Source: Chryseobacterium ginsenosidimutans (GTDB lineage Bacteria > Bacteroidota > Bacteroidia > Flavobacteriales > Weeksellaceae). Taken from it: a stretch of 64,000 nucleotides of DNA. The first letter of the stretch is position 1; every line of letters starts with the position of its first letter. Shown in pieces: positions 1 to 9,171 of this stretch. Under the pieces are notes generated by a model, which worked only from the letters and a program-made list of their open reading frames with translations, made no database searches and was not told the DNA's origin. The stretch covers positions 1 through 64,000 of the forward strand of contig NZ_JANUCO010000001.1 in assembly GCF_024807225.1 (NCBI RefSeq). Direction: 5' to 3'. The translations under genes and the position numbers were made by a program.

Positions 1-392
1 TTACCAATCCCTTTACCTGTGAACTTCACTTCACCAAGGTCTTTCAGGTCCTGTAAGTAAAATTTTAAGATAATCGTCTCGCCTTCAATACTCTGAACAT
101 ATACTTCCACCTCAGAAAAGGATTGAGTGTCCCAAAGTTTTTTTACAGCGTTACTGATTTTCTGCCCCGGAATATCTACAGTTTCTCCTTTGGATAACCC
201 TGTAAATCTCAGAATCTGAGCCGGCGTATATTTTTTAACCCCATCTACAACGATGTCTTTCAGTGTGTATGTTCCTGCTTGGTTTTCTGCGTGTACAGAT
301 TTGCTCACCTGTGTGCTGTCTTGTGGAGTTATCTGTCCATAAAAATGTGCAGAAGCAACAAACATAATGATGGGTAATAGTCTAAACTTCAT
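1..392 (-). CDS. bamA: Outer membrane protein assembly factor BamA, N-terminal part
   Basis: Start of a BamA/Omp85 protein that inserts beta-barrel proteins into the outer membrane. The ATG is at 390-392 and the gene runs off the left edge of the window, so about 130 residues are visible. They comprise a signal peptide (MKFRLLPIIMFVASAHFYGQ) and then the beginning of a POTRA domain with the typical pattern YTLKDIVVDGVKKYTPAQIL. The barrel is outside the window. The position directly downstream of uppS, 28 bases away on the same strand, is the usual arrangement in Flavobacteriia and supports the call. It is probably cotranscribed with uppS and the DUF6089 gene. Confidence 0.85.
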   Translation of the reverse strand, partial: MKFRLLPIIMFVASAHFYGQITPQDSTQVSKSVHAENQAGTYTLKDIVVDGVKKYTPAQILRFTGLSKGETVDIPGQKISNAVKKLWDTQSFSEVEVYVQSIEGETIILKFYLQDLKDLGEVKFTGKGIG

Positions 393-420
393 TTTATCGT
401 AGTCTTTCTTTTCTTAAAAT

Positions 421-1170
421 TTACTGGATCTTTATTTGTTCTCCGGTCATCCCGAATCTTCTTTCTTTGTTTTGATAATCAACAATACACTGAAAGAAAA
501 TATCTTTTGTAAAATCCGGCCATAGAACATTTAAAAACTGCAGTTCCGCATAGGCGATCTGCCAAAGGAGGAAATTACTTATTCTTATTTCACCACTTGT
601 TCTGATTAATAAATCAACGGGTGGAAAATCTTTAGTATAGAGATAGTTTTCGAATAGTTTTTCATTAATATTCTCAACTTCTACCTTACCTTCCTTTACA
701 TCCTCGCTAATACTTTTTACGGCATTCAGTATTTCGCTTTGCGAACCATAGCTTATTGCTAATACCAAATTACCTTTTGTGTTTTCTTTTGTGAGTTCCA
801 TCACTCTAAGGAGCTGGTCTCTTACAAGCGACGGCAATATTTCAAGATTCCCAATCACATGCATTCTTAACCCTTTACTGAAAATTTCTTCAGCCTCGAG
901 CAATAAAGTTTCTACAAGTAAATTCATTAAAGTATTTACTTCTTCTGCAGGACGGCTCCAGTTTTCCGAAGAAAAGGTATAAAGCGTTAAGTATGGAATA
1001 TTTATTTCATTACAAGCATTAATGGCATTCCTTACCGCATCAATGGCATTCTTGTGACCAAAAGTTCTTTGCTCGCCACGAGATTTTGCCCACCTCCCAT
1101 TACCATCCATGATGATTGCAACATGTTTTGGTAAATTCTCAGGATCTATTTTATCTTTTATCAACGACAT
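421..1170 (-). CDS. uppS: Isoprenyl transferase (undecaprenyl diphosphate synthase)
   Basis: Cytosolic cis-prenyltransferase that condenses isopentenyl diphosphate onto farnesyl diphosphate to make the C55 carrier lipid used for peptidoglycan and surface polysaccharides. The 249-residue length is normal. The family signature HVAIIMDGNGRWAK is at residues 16-29, with the Mg-binding aspartate at D22. The C-terminal LLIRTSGEIRISNFLLWQ motif, which binds the IPP diphosphate, is also present. It lies 3 bases downstream of the DUF6089 gene and upstream of bamA, so it sits in an envelope-assembly operon. The carrier it makes would also serve the polysaccharide genes next door. Confidence 0.96.
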   Translation of the reverse strand: MSLIKDKIDPENLPKHVAIIMDGNGRWAKSRGEQRTFGHKNAIDAVRNAINACNEINIPYLTLYTFSSENWSRPAEEVNTLMNLLVETLLLEAEEIFSKGLRMHVIGNLEILPSLVRDQLLRVMELTKENTKGNLVLAISYGSQSEILNAVKSISEDVKEGKVEVENINEKLFENYLYTKDFPPVDLLIRTSGEIRISNFLLWQIAYAELQFLNVLWPDFTKDIFFQCIVDYQNKERRFGMTGEQIKIQ

Positions 1171-1173
1171 ATA

Positions 1174-2067
1174 TTAATCACAATAGCATGGAGGTCTTCC
1201 GAATGAATACGTTAAGCCTAAACTCACGGTGTTCATCCAATCTTTAGACTTAAGATCTCCAACATTTCTTTGTCCTGCAAGAGCTGCTTCTCTTTCTTTA
1301 GATACTACATAATAAGCATCTGACTGAAGAAGCGAACCTCCTGTAATAGGACTTAAAATATCTGCATTATAGGTAGATACTACATCTTTACTCAAGATCT
1401 TGCTGTGATCCAGCTGATCTGTAAGAGTATATCTGAATGTAGCTTCTGCGAAGATCGCCCAGCTATAATTAAATTTATATTTCAAACCTACTCCAAAAGG
1501 AATATGCATGGTTGTCTTTTTCCCTGTACTATAAACTGCTGTACTTGTAAAGTCGAGTTCATTAATGGGAGCCTGCGCAACACCATCTGCATCTCTTCTA
1601 AAGTCGTTCACTATAGTCGCTTTCGGAGCATCGAACATTAAAGCTCCTACCCCACCAAAAATATATGGGCTCACCATGCCTTTCTGCTCATTATTCACAG
1701 GAAAGAAATTATATTCGAAAACTAAACTTGCTTCATACACATCGTTTTTTCCGAAAGCATTTCTGTTTTGCCTGTATTCTTCTTTAGCAACTTTGTCGCT
1801 AAACTGAATCTGGTTGTATCCTAGATCTAACCTTACTGTCTGATGAGGATTAAAATTAAACCTATATAAAATACCTCCATAAAACGGAACTCCCCAGTCC
1901 GACGCTTTACTTAAATCCAATGGCTTCTGTAAAATATAATTCGTTCTCCCTATATCCCCAACTAGGTTACTCATACCTAGACGAACTCCCAGTTCGTTTC
2001 TTTGAGCTTTAACACTTACCACCGTTCCTAAAGCGGCAAGGAAGCTAAACAATAATTTTCTATTCAT
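1174..2067 (-). CDS. DUF6089-family outer-membrane beta-barrel protein
   Basis: Predicted 297-residue secreted protein of the DUF6089 type, found in Bacteroidota beside uppS and bamA. I chose the ATG at 2065-2067 because it gives a clean signal peptide (MNRKLLFSFLAALGTVVSVKAQ); an in-frame TTG 15 codons upstream would overlap the probable promoter. The mature part opens with ELGVRLGMSNLVGDIG and ends in LGLTYSFGRPPCYCD. Alternating aromatic and polar strands look like a small OmpW/PorT-like barrel. Its function is unknown; the neighbours suggest envelope assembly or structure. It is the first gene of the uppS-bamA operon. Confidence 0.8.
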   Translation of the reverse strand: MNRKLLFSFLAALGTVVSVKAQRNELGVRLGMSNLVGDIGRTNYILQKPLDLSKASDWGVPFYGGILYRFNFNPHQTVRLDLGYNQIQFSDKVAKEEYRQNRNAFGKNDVYEASLVFEYNFFPVNNEQKGMVSPYIFGGVGALMFDAPKATIVNDFRRDADGVAQAPINELDFTSTAVYSTGKKTTMHIPFGVGLKYKFNYSWAIFAEATFRYTLTDQLDHSKILSKDVVSTYNADILSPITGGSLLQSDAYYVVSKEREAALAGQRNVGDLKSKDWMNTVSLGLTYSFGRPPCYCD

Positions 2068-2109
2068 AAAAGAATATGGATTTATGGTTATTTTAAAATT
2101 TAATTTTTG

Positions 2110-2117
2110 CAAATATA
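2110..2117 (-). promoter_or_regulatory. Bacteroidota -7 box for the DUF6089-uppS-bamA operon
   Basis: Read on the minus strand the sequence is TATATTTGC, a match to the TAnnTTTG -7 element of Bacteroidota primary sigma factors, about 43 bases upstream of the chosen DUF6089 start. No convincing -33 TTG was found at the usual spacing, so this is a moderate call from sequence only. Confidence 0.45.
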
Positions 2118-2254
2118 AAACATTTTTATATTAATGATAATCTTAATGTTTAGTTAAAAATAAACAAAAAAACATAATTTGTTATAAAGTAAACGATAAA
2201 CTCGTTAAATTATTCTTTTTTTAATAGAATCAAAATTATCACTCCTATAATAAA

Positions 2255-2272
2255 CCCCCATTAAATGAGGGC
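2255..2272 (-). terminator. Possible weak terminator after the wzc-like gene
   Basis: A short GC-rich inverted repeat (CCCTCA / TGGGGG read on the minus strand, with one G-T pair) lies just downstream of the tyrosine-kinase stop codon, in a T/A-rich stretch. The stem is short and there is no long U tract, so this is weak. Confidence 0.3.
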
Positions 2273-2281
2273 CTAAATGTA

Positions 2282-4777
2282 TTATTTTTTATTGAATATA
2301 GACTGCACTTTATTCCGAATTCTTATCAACAATGGTTCTTTATAATTTTTATCTTCATCAAAATAGCCGTAACCGTAGCCGTAACCATAGCCGTAACCGT
2401 AGCCATAACCGTATCCCTGCTTCGTATTATAGTCATTGTAAACAAGTCCTAAATGATCAATTTCTCCGTTATGATATTTCTCGGTGATCATTTTCAGCAT
2501 ATATTTTTCTGTGTATTCATGACGAACAACGTAAATATTGGCATCAGAATGCTTCATTAATTCATAAGAATCTGCAACCAGACCTACCGGTGGAGAATCA
2601 ATAATGATAAAATCGTACAGTTTTTTAAGGTCTTCGATGAACTGAATATTTTTATCGCCCATCAAAAGTTCTGAAGGATTCGGCGGAATAGGTCCCGATG
2701 TTGCCACATCAAGATTCGGAATTTTCGTTTTATTGATAATCTGGCCTATTTCTACTTCACCAGTAAGATAGTTCGAAATTCCATACTTATTATCAATATT
2801 AAAATCTCCGAAAATTTTAGGCTTTCTTAAATCCATTCCCAAAAGAATCGTCTTTTTATCACTTAAACCAAGAACTGAAGCTAGGTTGATGGAAACATAC
2901 GTTTTTCCTTCGCCTCCAATAGAAGAAGTTATCAAAATTACTTTACTGCCTTCATTTTCGCCGAATAAGAATCTCACATTGGCTCTCGCTCCTCTAAACG
3001 CTTCTGAAACCGAAGATTTAGGCTGATTAAGAACAGTAAGCATATTATCATGGCTATTGTTCCCAATTACCCCAAGTAATGGTATTTTAGTGGCTCCAAG
3101 CAATTCTTTAATACTTCTGATTTTACTGTCTAGCAATTCTCCTACTAAGATAAATAGCAAAGGTAAAATCAGCAGACCACCTATGATACCTGCTTTTGTG
3201 GCTTTTATATTCGGACCGATTGGCGGCTGTCCCACATTTTTTGCAGGGTCAATCACACTGATATCAGACTGATTAGCAGCCATTCTCATCTGCGTTTCGT
3301 TCTGTCTTCCCAATAAGCTGTTATAAGTCGCCTCAATCATGTTATATCCTCTTTCGGCATCCAAATATTTTCTTTCCTTTTCAGGATAAGTAGCTAAATC
3401 TGCATTGGCATTGTTTACTTGCTGATTTATTTTATTGATTTCAGAATAATATCCTGTATAGTAATTTCTTAATGCTCCATTTGAACTTGTTTTGGCTTCA
3501 TCAATCAATCTGTTGATCTCTTTCATGGGCTCAGAATTCGGCTTATAAATCAAAGCCATTTCTCTTCTTTTCAGATAGAGTGCTTTCAATTCTGAAACAG
3601 ATGCCGTAAATAAACCGTCTTGAAAACCAGCAGCAGAGGTACTGATCATTTTTTCAAAATTCTGTGCTTCAAGGCTTTGTTTTATTTGATTTAATGAAGT
3701 TACTTTACTTTCAAGATCTGCTTTTTTGGCTTCAAGCTCTTTAATTTTAGATAAAGATTTTTCATCTCTGTCTTTAATATCATAAAGCTTTTCATTCGTT
3801 TTCATAAAATTCAAGACATCTGCGCTTGAATCTAATTTTTTTCTGATTTTTTCAAGATTTCCTTGTAAATAAATATCTGTATTCTTATCTACTGTTATTT
3901 TATCCGCAAGTCTTTTCTTCTGAAGCTGATTAACAGATCTGTTAAGGAAATTTACCGTATTATTAAGATTATATCCTTTTTTAGAAATAATCATAATGGT
4001 GTTGATCTCTTTATCAAATTCCACCCCTACCGTTGAAACAATATCATTAACCGACTGATTTACAGTAGTAAGATTAACAATAATATTATCTAATTTAATC
4101 TTTGTAGCAACAGGGTTTGAAATTAATCTGAATTTTAAATTCGGGGAAGTGTACCATTCTCCTAATTTTATAATTTTATTTGCCGGTCTTTCAAAAGGGT
4201 TAATCGTAGAAAATCCTTCCGTCCAATAGCTGTATAAATTTGTTGACTGCCCTTCTTCAGGTAAAACGACTTCAAAAGTATTCCCACTTTTAGGGATTAA
4301 AGTAATCGGATAGTCGACCTGTTGAGGGGTTTTTTTATCAATTTGTAAGAAAACAGGAGAATCATCTTTATCTAAATAAGTAGATTTTATGGTTCCTTTT
4401 GTAGAATAATTTACAAAAAGATCTAATTCTTTTACCAAAAATTCGTTATGAGTTCTCGATAAAAGCATTTTCTTTAAATACACTCCATCCTGATTTCCTC
4501 CCTGTCCCCAAATGAAATTAATCGACTGGGTTGGGGTAAAATAACTCGATGTATTATTAGATATACTTAAAGATAAATTAGATTCATAGATATTTTGTGC
4601 ATAATATTTACTGTAAACCCAAGAAATACCATAGCCAATCAGCAACATCAAAACAAACCAATACCAATTTCTTAAAATTCTTCTTAAAAAGTGTTCAACA
4701 TCAAACAGAGTGAAAGAACCTTGTTTTTCTTTTTGAGAATCAACCTTCTCTACCGTAGCATCTTTTTCTGGAATCAT
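2282..4777 (-). CDS. Wzc-like polysaccharide co-polymerase / BY-kinase
   Basis: Inner-membrane chain-length regulator fused to a bacterial tyrosine autokinase, 831 residues. An N-terminal membrane segment (WYWFVLMLLIGYGISW, about residue 38) precedes a long periplasmic Wzz-type region with coiled coil. A second membrane segment lies near residue 540 (GIIGGLLILPLLFILVG). The cytosolic kinase has Walker A (SSIGGEGKT, about 620), Walker A' (ILLGMDLRKPK) and Walker B (FIIIDSPP). The tail holds nine GY dipeptides in a row, the expected autophosphorylated tyrosine cluster but unusually regular, followed by a basic 26-residue end. Its stop-to-start spacing with the Wza-like gene upstream is 4 bases, so they form an export operon. 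Phosphorylation of the tail normally controls polymer length and assembly. Confidence 0.93.
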   Translation of the reverse strand: MIPEKDATVEKVDSQKEKQGSFTLFDVEHFLRRILRNWYWFVLMLLIGYGISWVYSKYYAQNIYESNLSLSISNNTSSYFTPTQSINFIWGQGGNQDGVYLKKMLLSRTHNEFLVKELDLFVNYSTKGTIKSTYLDKDDSPVFLQIDKKTPQQVDYPITLIPKSGNTFEVVLPEEGQSTNLYSYWTEGFSTINPFERPANKIIKLGEWYTSPNLKFRLISNPVATKIKLDNIIVNLTTVNQSVNDIVSTVGVEFDKEINTIMIISKKGYNLNNTVNFLNRSVNQLQKKRLADKITVDKNTDIYLQGNLEKIRKKLDSSADVLNFMKTNEKLYDIKDRDEKSLSKIKELEAKKADLESKVTSLNQIKQSLEAQNFEKMISTSAAGFQDGLFTASVSELKALYLKRREMALIYKPNSEPMKEINRLIDEAKTSSNGALRNYYTGYYSEINKINQQVNNANADLATYPEKERKYLDAERGYNMIEATYNSLLGRQNETQMRMAANQSDISVIDPAKNVGQPPIGPNIKATKAGIIGGLLILPLLFILVGELLDSKIRSIKELLGATKIPLLGVIGNNSHDNMLTVLNQPKSSVSEAFRGARANVRFLFGENEGSKVILITSSIGGEGKTYVSINLASVLGLSDKKTILLGMDLRKPKIFGDFNIDNKYGISNYLTGEVEIGQIINKTKIPNLDVATSGPIPPNPSELLMGDKNIQFIEDLKKLYDFIIIDSPPVGLVADSYELMKHSDANIYVVRHEYTEKYMLKMITEKYHNGEIDHLGLVYNDYNTKQGYGYGYGYGYGYGYGYGYFDEDKNYKEPLLIRIRNKVQSIFNKK

Positions 4778-4781
4778 GATA

Positions 4782-5669
4782 TTAAAGGTTTTTTAGAAGT
4801 AGATAAATTGATAATGCTGTAGTAATTACAGACACACCCGTCGTTAAAGTCTGAACAGGATCTTTTCCGAATCCGTTCAGGCTCTTTGCTCTTGTGTTCA
4901 GGTAGATTTCATCTCCGTTTTGTACGTAATAGTATGGGGAATTCATCACATCTTCACGGGTAAGATCTATTCTTGCAATTTTGATCCCTTCCGGAAGTTT
5001 TCTGTGAATAACAATATTTTTTCTGTCTACGGTTCTGTTTAAACCTCCACTAATAGATAATGCTTCCGTAATGGTAAGCGTGTTCTTATGAACTACTTTT
5101 TCACCTGTGATGCCTGTTGTTTCTACATCTCCAAGAATATAGAAAGTGATTCCGTTTGTATTTAATCGTACTTCGGATTTTCCTTCCTGGAAATTTTCAT
5201 TTACTTTTTGCTGAATTTCTTCGCTTACTTCTTCTATCGTTCTTCCTTCCGCTTTTACGTATCCGATTCCGAAAATGTTTAAATCTCCTTTTGAATCTAC
5301 CTTTAAACCACTAAAGTAAAAAACAACGTTTCCTCCGGAATTACTTCCTCCTGTTCCTGAAATCGAACCTGTCCCTCCGTTGGCAACAGCATTTGTACTC
5401 GGCGCTGTAGTAGATCCCGATGTATTTAAAGAAGAATAAAACTGTGCTGCATCTCCTTTGGGAGTTGTAACAATATTCAGGTTTAAGATGTCGTTCTTGG
5501 TAATCCTATAAATGGGAATATTATAGGGCACCAAACCTTCTTCGTTAATTACAAGGCTCTCATTTGGCTGCATGTATCGCACATCTTTTGTTGTAACACA
5601 AGATGTGGTAATCAGAAAAGGGAAAATTAAAAGTAATAAATATTTAAAATTCTTCATCATATTTTTCAA
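4782..5669 (-). CDS. Wza-like polysaccharide export lipoprotein
   Basis: Outer-membrane polysaccharide export protein (Poly_export plus SLBB domains) that forms the exit channel partnering the Wzc-like kinase. The N-terminus is a lipoprotein signal with lipobox ITTSC (C24). The following region RYMQPNESLVINEEG..IYRITKNDILNL is the Poly_export domain. An SLBB-like stretch is FYILGDVETTGITGEKVVHK..TITEALSISGGL. A low-complexity Gly/Ser/Thr/Asn insertion of about 30 residues interrupts the first domain, as in many Bacteroidota homologues. The end has a hydrophobic segment (TTALSIYLLLKNL), compatible with the Wza C-terminal helix. Confidence 0.9.
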   Translation of the reverse strand: MKNMMKNFKYLLLLIFPFLITTSCVTTKDVRYMQPNESLVINEEGLVPYNIPIYRITKNDILNLNIVTTPKGDAAQFYSSLNTSGSTTAPSTNAVANGGTGSISGTGGSNSGGNVVFYFSGLKVDSKGDLNIFGIGYVKAEGRTIEEVSEEIQQKVNENFQEGKSEVRLNTNGITFYILGDVETTGITGEKVVHKNTLTITEALSISGGLNRTVDRKNIVIHRKLPEGIKIARIDLTREDVMNSPYYYVQNGDEIYLNTRAKSLNGFGKDPVQTLTTGVSVITTALSIYLLLKNL

Positions 5670-5690
5670 GTTGTTTGCAAAAATAAAGAT

Positions 5691-6819
5691 TTAATTGATA
5701 GTCTTTTTATTATTTTTCAAAACATAGATAATATCAGGAATATAAGCTCCAAAAAAACCTAAGAATAAAATAATTAGCAATAATAAATTCACATCTATAT
5801 GTCTGAAATAATAAGCTATAGTAACCACAAAAAGATAATACATAATGATATAAAAGCTAGATCTTCTATGGGTAAGATTTAGTTTTAAAAGCTTGTGATG
5901 TATATGATTTTTGTCTGCGTCGAAAGGAGATCTTTTGTTGATAAGCCTTATGATAATTACATTTAAGGTATCCACAATCGGTAAAATCAAAATTGCAACT
6001 GCCACTACCGGAGCAGACTGCAGGTGATATCTAGGAACATCAGGAAGCTTTTTATCAATAAAAATATCAATAAAACAAATAGAAGTAAATGCCAATAAAA
6101 AACCTAAAAGCATGGAAACCCGTATCTCCCATAAAGATCTTATTCGTCCTGTAATTTGATAAATTATAATACAAAAATGCCAAAACAGCTCCTATTATTA
6201 TCACCGATAAAACCACCAACGGATAATTATATTCCCCTAATCTATAGTAACTTATCCCGAAAAGCGCACTGCAAATCACAGAATATCCGCCGGCAAGACC
6301 GTCAATTCCGTCAATTAAATTAAATGCATTAATAAGGATAATAAAAGTAGTAATACTAAACAAGATGCTTACAAGATAACTCATCTCATAGATCCCGAAA
6401 ACCCCGAAAAGACTTCGGATTCTAATGTCTGAGCCCACCACAATTAAGGAGGAAACCATGATCTGCGCCACCAGCTTTTTATAAGCTCTCATCACCACAA
6501 TATCATCCATTACGCCGATGTAAAGGAGAATAACCAGTGATGCAAATAAAAATTTATACAGATCAAAAAGCTCATAAGCAAAGACTGAAGCACTAATTCC
6601 TATGGAATAAAAAATAGCAATACCGCCAAGATTAGGGATTTTTCGCAGATGCGAACTTCTCACGCCCGGTTCATCCATTAAGTTTTTCCTTCTGGAAATC
6701 TTGATAATGGTAGGAACGGAGAAAAACGTGATTAGGAACGAGAATAAGAAACCCAACCCTATTTTTACGTAAAAAATAGGAATACCAGATTCAGTTAAGA
6801 ACAATTCAAAATTCTTCAT
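5691..6819 (-). CDS. WecA/MraY-like glycosyl-1-phosphate transferase (frame interrupted by +1)
   Basis: Polytopic enzyme that starts exopolysaccharide synthesis by moving a sugar-1-phosphate onto undecaprenyl phosphate. The first part runs from MKNFELFLTESG through the family motifs LMDEPGVRSSHLRKIPNLGG, GVMDD, NAFNLIDGIDGLAGG and FMGDTG. The expected continuation SMLLGFLLAF lies in the next frame and goes on to the HIHH motif (DADKNHIHHKLL). The frames join if one A is removed from the AAA at 6116-6118 (sense strand GGGTTTCC back to GGGTTCC), giving 375 residues, normal for WecA. All catalytic Asp and His motifs are intact, so I infer a functional gene with a sequence error. It heads the Wza-Wzc unit. 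Confidence 0.88.
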
Positions 6820-6923
6820 TTTTTTCTATTCAAGTACTCATGTTTCATTAAGGAAGGTTTTCTATCTTAAAAACGCAATCCCAAATTTTTGCAATACCGA
6901 AACAACAGTACTTACATTTGTGT

Positions 6924-7925
6924 TTAAACTAATTTTCTTATCAATTTTTTCTGCCCAGCAAAAAACAACAGATAAAATATCTTTTTTTTCAGTGGCAAAG
7001 ATAACAGATAATTTTTACCAAAACGACTATAACCCAATATATCTTTCATTTTTATGCCTCTTTCCTTCATGAAAAGCTTCAGTTTTTCAGACATTTTATT
7101 AAAAGTTGTTTCATTTTTAACAAAGGCCAAATAAGCCAGAAAAGAATAAACGCCTTCAAAAATCTGGAAATTTTTAAGCTCTTTATTTTTATAAGAATAA
7201 TTGGAGTTTTTGAAATAATTTTCTACATCTTCAACAGCTTTCAAAATATCAAGACCTTTTTCTGTGTGGGTTTTTGTGATAGAATCTGTACGCTCAAGAT
7301 ACTGATAATGAAAATTTTGAGTCTGCGCAATTATTTCACATTCCAACAAAAGCTGCGGAATGAGTTGAATATCTTCAAAATGAACCCCTTTTTTAAATCT
7401 TTTACCTTCAAAAAGCTCTTTTTTAAACAATTTATTGCACGCAAAATAACTTAAGTCAGCAAAAACAGAAAAGTTTTTTTTAAGATCAATTTTTTCGGGC
7501 ATGTTGGGAATCTGCGTCAGCTTTTGAGTCACATTTCCGTTTTGATCTACTTTCTGAATATTGCAGATCACCATTTTCGACTGATGTTTTTCCGCAAGGT
7601 TTACCATTTCTGCAAACATGGTGGGCGTTACATAATCGTCGCTGTCTACAAAACCGATGTAATCTCCGGTTGCACGGTCGATTCCGAAATTTCGGGCATC
7701 ACTTAAACCGCCATTTTCTTTCGTAAAAGGTTTAATTTTTTCAGGATATTTTTTTGCATAACCCTGAATAATCTGTTCAGAATTATCTTTACTTCCATCA
7801 TTTACAACCAGAATCTCAATATGTTGATGGGTCTGATTTATCAAAGAATCAAGGCATTTTGCCAGATAATTTTCGACATTATAAACAGGAACAATGATGG
7901 AAACTTTTGAGGGAACGTTTGTCAT
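6924..7925 (-). CDS. Family 2 glycosyltransferase
   Basis: GT-A fold glycosyltransferase, 333 residues, probably adding a sugar to the lipid-linked exopolysaccharide repeat at the cytosolic face of the inner membrane. The N-terminal nucleotide-sugar site is clear: VSIIVPVYNVENYLAKCLDSL and EILVVNDGSKDNS, then GLSDARNFGIDRATGDYIGFVDSDDYV with the metal-binding DSDD near residue 99. The C-terminal third has no recognisable catalytic domain. Donor and acceptor cannot be read from the sequence. It is 3 bases downstream of the ureohydrolase-like gene, so those two are cotranscribed; a gap of about 100 bases separates it from the WecA-like gene. Confidence 0.9.
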   Translation of the reverse strand: MTNVPSKVSIIVPVYNVENYLAKCLDSLINQTHQHIEILVVNDGSKDNSEQIIQGYAKKYPEKIKPFTKENGGLSDARNFGIDRATGDYIGFVDSDDYVTPTMFAEMVNLAEKHQSKMVICNIQKVDQNGNVTQKLTQIPNMPEKIDLKKNFSVFADLSYFACNKLFKKELFEGKRFKKGVHFEDIQLIPQLLLECEIIAQTQNFHYQYLERTDSITKTHTEKGLDILKAVEDVENYFKNSNYSYKNKELKNFQIFEGVYSFLAYLAFVKNETTFNKMSEKLKLFMKERGIKMKDILGYSRFGKNYLLSLPLKKKIFYLLFFAGQKKLIRKLV

Positions 7926-7928
7926 ACA

Positions 7929-8999
7929 TTAAATTTTCGTCAGTCGTGCATTCAACCAGCCTTTTTTGGCTTCATCGAAATCTTTCCTCGAACAAGGAAT
8001 ACAGTTTTCTATATTTTCATCATCTCCAAAATACCAAAGATTACTGAAAATATCGCGCTTAAAAGCGTATTCTCTGTCATCAACAAGTACGTAAAATATT
8101 TCGTAATGCCTTTCTTTGGGATGAGATTGCTGAATATTGATTCCTTCCATCAAATACCAGATCATTTGTGCGAGAAGCTGGTGATTCAACTGGTTTTCAG
8201 AATAAATATTATAATTAAAAATCCCTACAGATTTCAGGTTTTCGCTTAACCCGATTTCTTTCATATAAGCACAGATTTCCCGTCGGTTTAATCCATTCAC
8301 CTGCGGATTCATCGAAAAAGGCTCGCTGAAACTTTCAATCGCATCGCAATTTACCGTCACCAAATCTGCTTTTCTGAAGAAAGGCTCTGTTTTTTCGGTA
8401 GAATTCATCATTTCTGCCAAACGGATAATATCGAACTCCACTTCTTTAATTAATCTTACAGAATCTGCTTCATTCAAATGTTTCTGATAGCCTAAATGAT
8501 GATAATTTTTAATGGCAAAATTCTTCGTCCCAAACATTTTACTTAAAAAAGTATGCTCGTTGATGGTTTCACCTTGTTTAAGAGAAATAATATTGCTTAT
8601 CTGAGTATAATTAATACTTTTTGTATGGAAATTTAACGCCGAAAAAAGCGAGAATGCAAAATCATTAGAACCGCCAACAATCACCGGAATCGCTCTCTTG
8701 TAATGACAAGCCGACAACACCTCCTGCAAAATATAATGAGAATCCTGTACCGATTTCCCGGAAACCAAATCTCCCAGATCCACAATCGGAATTTCAAAAT
8801 CCAGTTGTGATAATTTATAAAATTCTTTTCTGATACTCGTAAAATCCTGTACTTCTGCATCACCATTTGCACCTCTATAATCCGAAACAAACAGAAGAAC
8901 AATACTGTCTTCCTTTATATGTTTTGTAATCCGATTCCCGATTTGCCAGCTTTCAGTTTTGAAATTTCTCGGGGATATGATAAAATCTTCAAAATTCAT
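7929..8999 (-). CDS. Ureohydrolase (arginase/formimidoylglutamase)-like protein, metal site degenerate
   Basis: A 356-residue protein with the arginase/HutG fold pattern: VILLFVSDYRGANGDAE, then PIVDLGDL, then VIVGGSNDFAFSLFSAL, and a C-terminal half including LVTVNCDAIESFSEPFSMNPQVNGLNRREI. The three Mn-binding motifs of active members (GGDHS, DAHxD, SxDxDxxDP) are not present as such; GGSND and VNCDAIESF stand at the first and third sites and the DAHxD site is unrecognisable. The family is commonly named formimidoylglutamase in Flavobacteriia, but hydrolysis of a guanidino group is doubtful here. It may be a binding or regulatory protein. I see no arginine- or histidine-degradation neighbours. 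Confidence 0.7.
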   Translation of the reverse strand: MNFEDFIISPRNFKTESWQIGNRITKHIKEDSIVLLFVSDYRGANGDAEVQDFTSIRKEFYKLSQLDFEIPIVDLGDLVSGKSVQDSHYILQEVLSACHYKRAIPVIVGGSNDFAFSLFSALNFHTKSINYTQISNIISLKQGETINEHTFLSKMFGTKNFAIKNYHHLGYQKHLNEADSVRLIKEVEFDIIRLAEMMNSTEKTEPFFRKADLVTVNCDAIESFSEPFSMNPQVNGLNRREICAYMKEIGLSENLKSVGIFNYNIYSENQLNHQLLAQMIWYLMEGINIQQSHPKERHYEIFYVLVDDREYAFKRDIFSNLWYFGDDENIENCIPCSRKDFDEAKKGWLNARLTKI

Positions 9000-9077
9000 T
9001 TATATAATTAATCTATGTTTCGCAAACATACAAAAAACCTCTCAAGTAAGAATCCTATCACTCTTTTTGTCAATAAA

Positions 9078-9106
9078 AAAACCATTAACAAATTGTAAAT
9101 GGTTTT
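9078..9106. terminator. Hairpin, possible terminator
   Basis: A perfect 9-bp inverted repeat (AAAACCATT / AATGGTTTT) with an 11-base loop, flanked by A-rich and T-rich ends. It is downstream of the propeller-protein gene ending at 9172 on the minus strand, where it could act as a terminator, and upstream of the ureohydrolase-like gene. Confidence 0.45.
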
Positions 9107-9121
9107 GTATTATTTGATCAA

Positions 9122-9150
9122 CCTTGTCAAAGTTTTGAACTTTGACAAGG
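9122..9150. repeat. Perfect 13-bp palindromic hairpin
   Basis: Arms 9122-9134 (CCTTGTCAAAGTT) and 9138-9150 are exact reverse complements with a 3-base loop. It is a strong stem without a T tract on either strand, more like the dispersed palindromic repeats common in Chryseobacterium than a classical terminator, though it lies 22 bases past a stop codon and may also stop or stabilise that transcript. Confidence 0.6.
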
Positions 9151-9171
9151 ATACTTTCTTCATTTTAAATT

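Noticed and set aside
2282..2500. Wzc tail repeat as a separate non-coding tandem repeat
   Set aside because: It is in frame and codes the tyrosine-rich tail expected for this kinase family.
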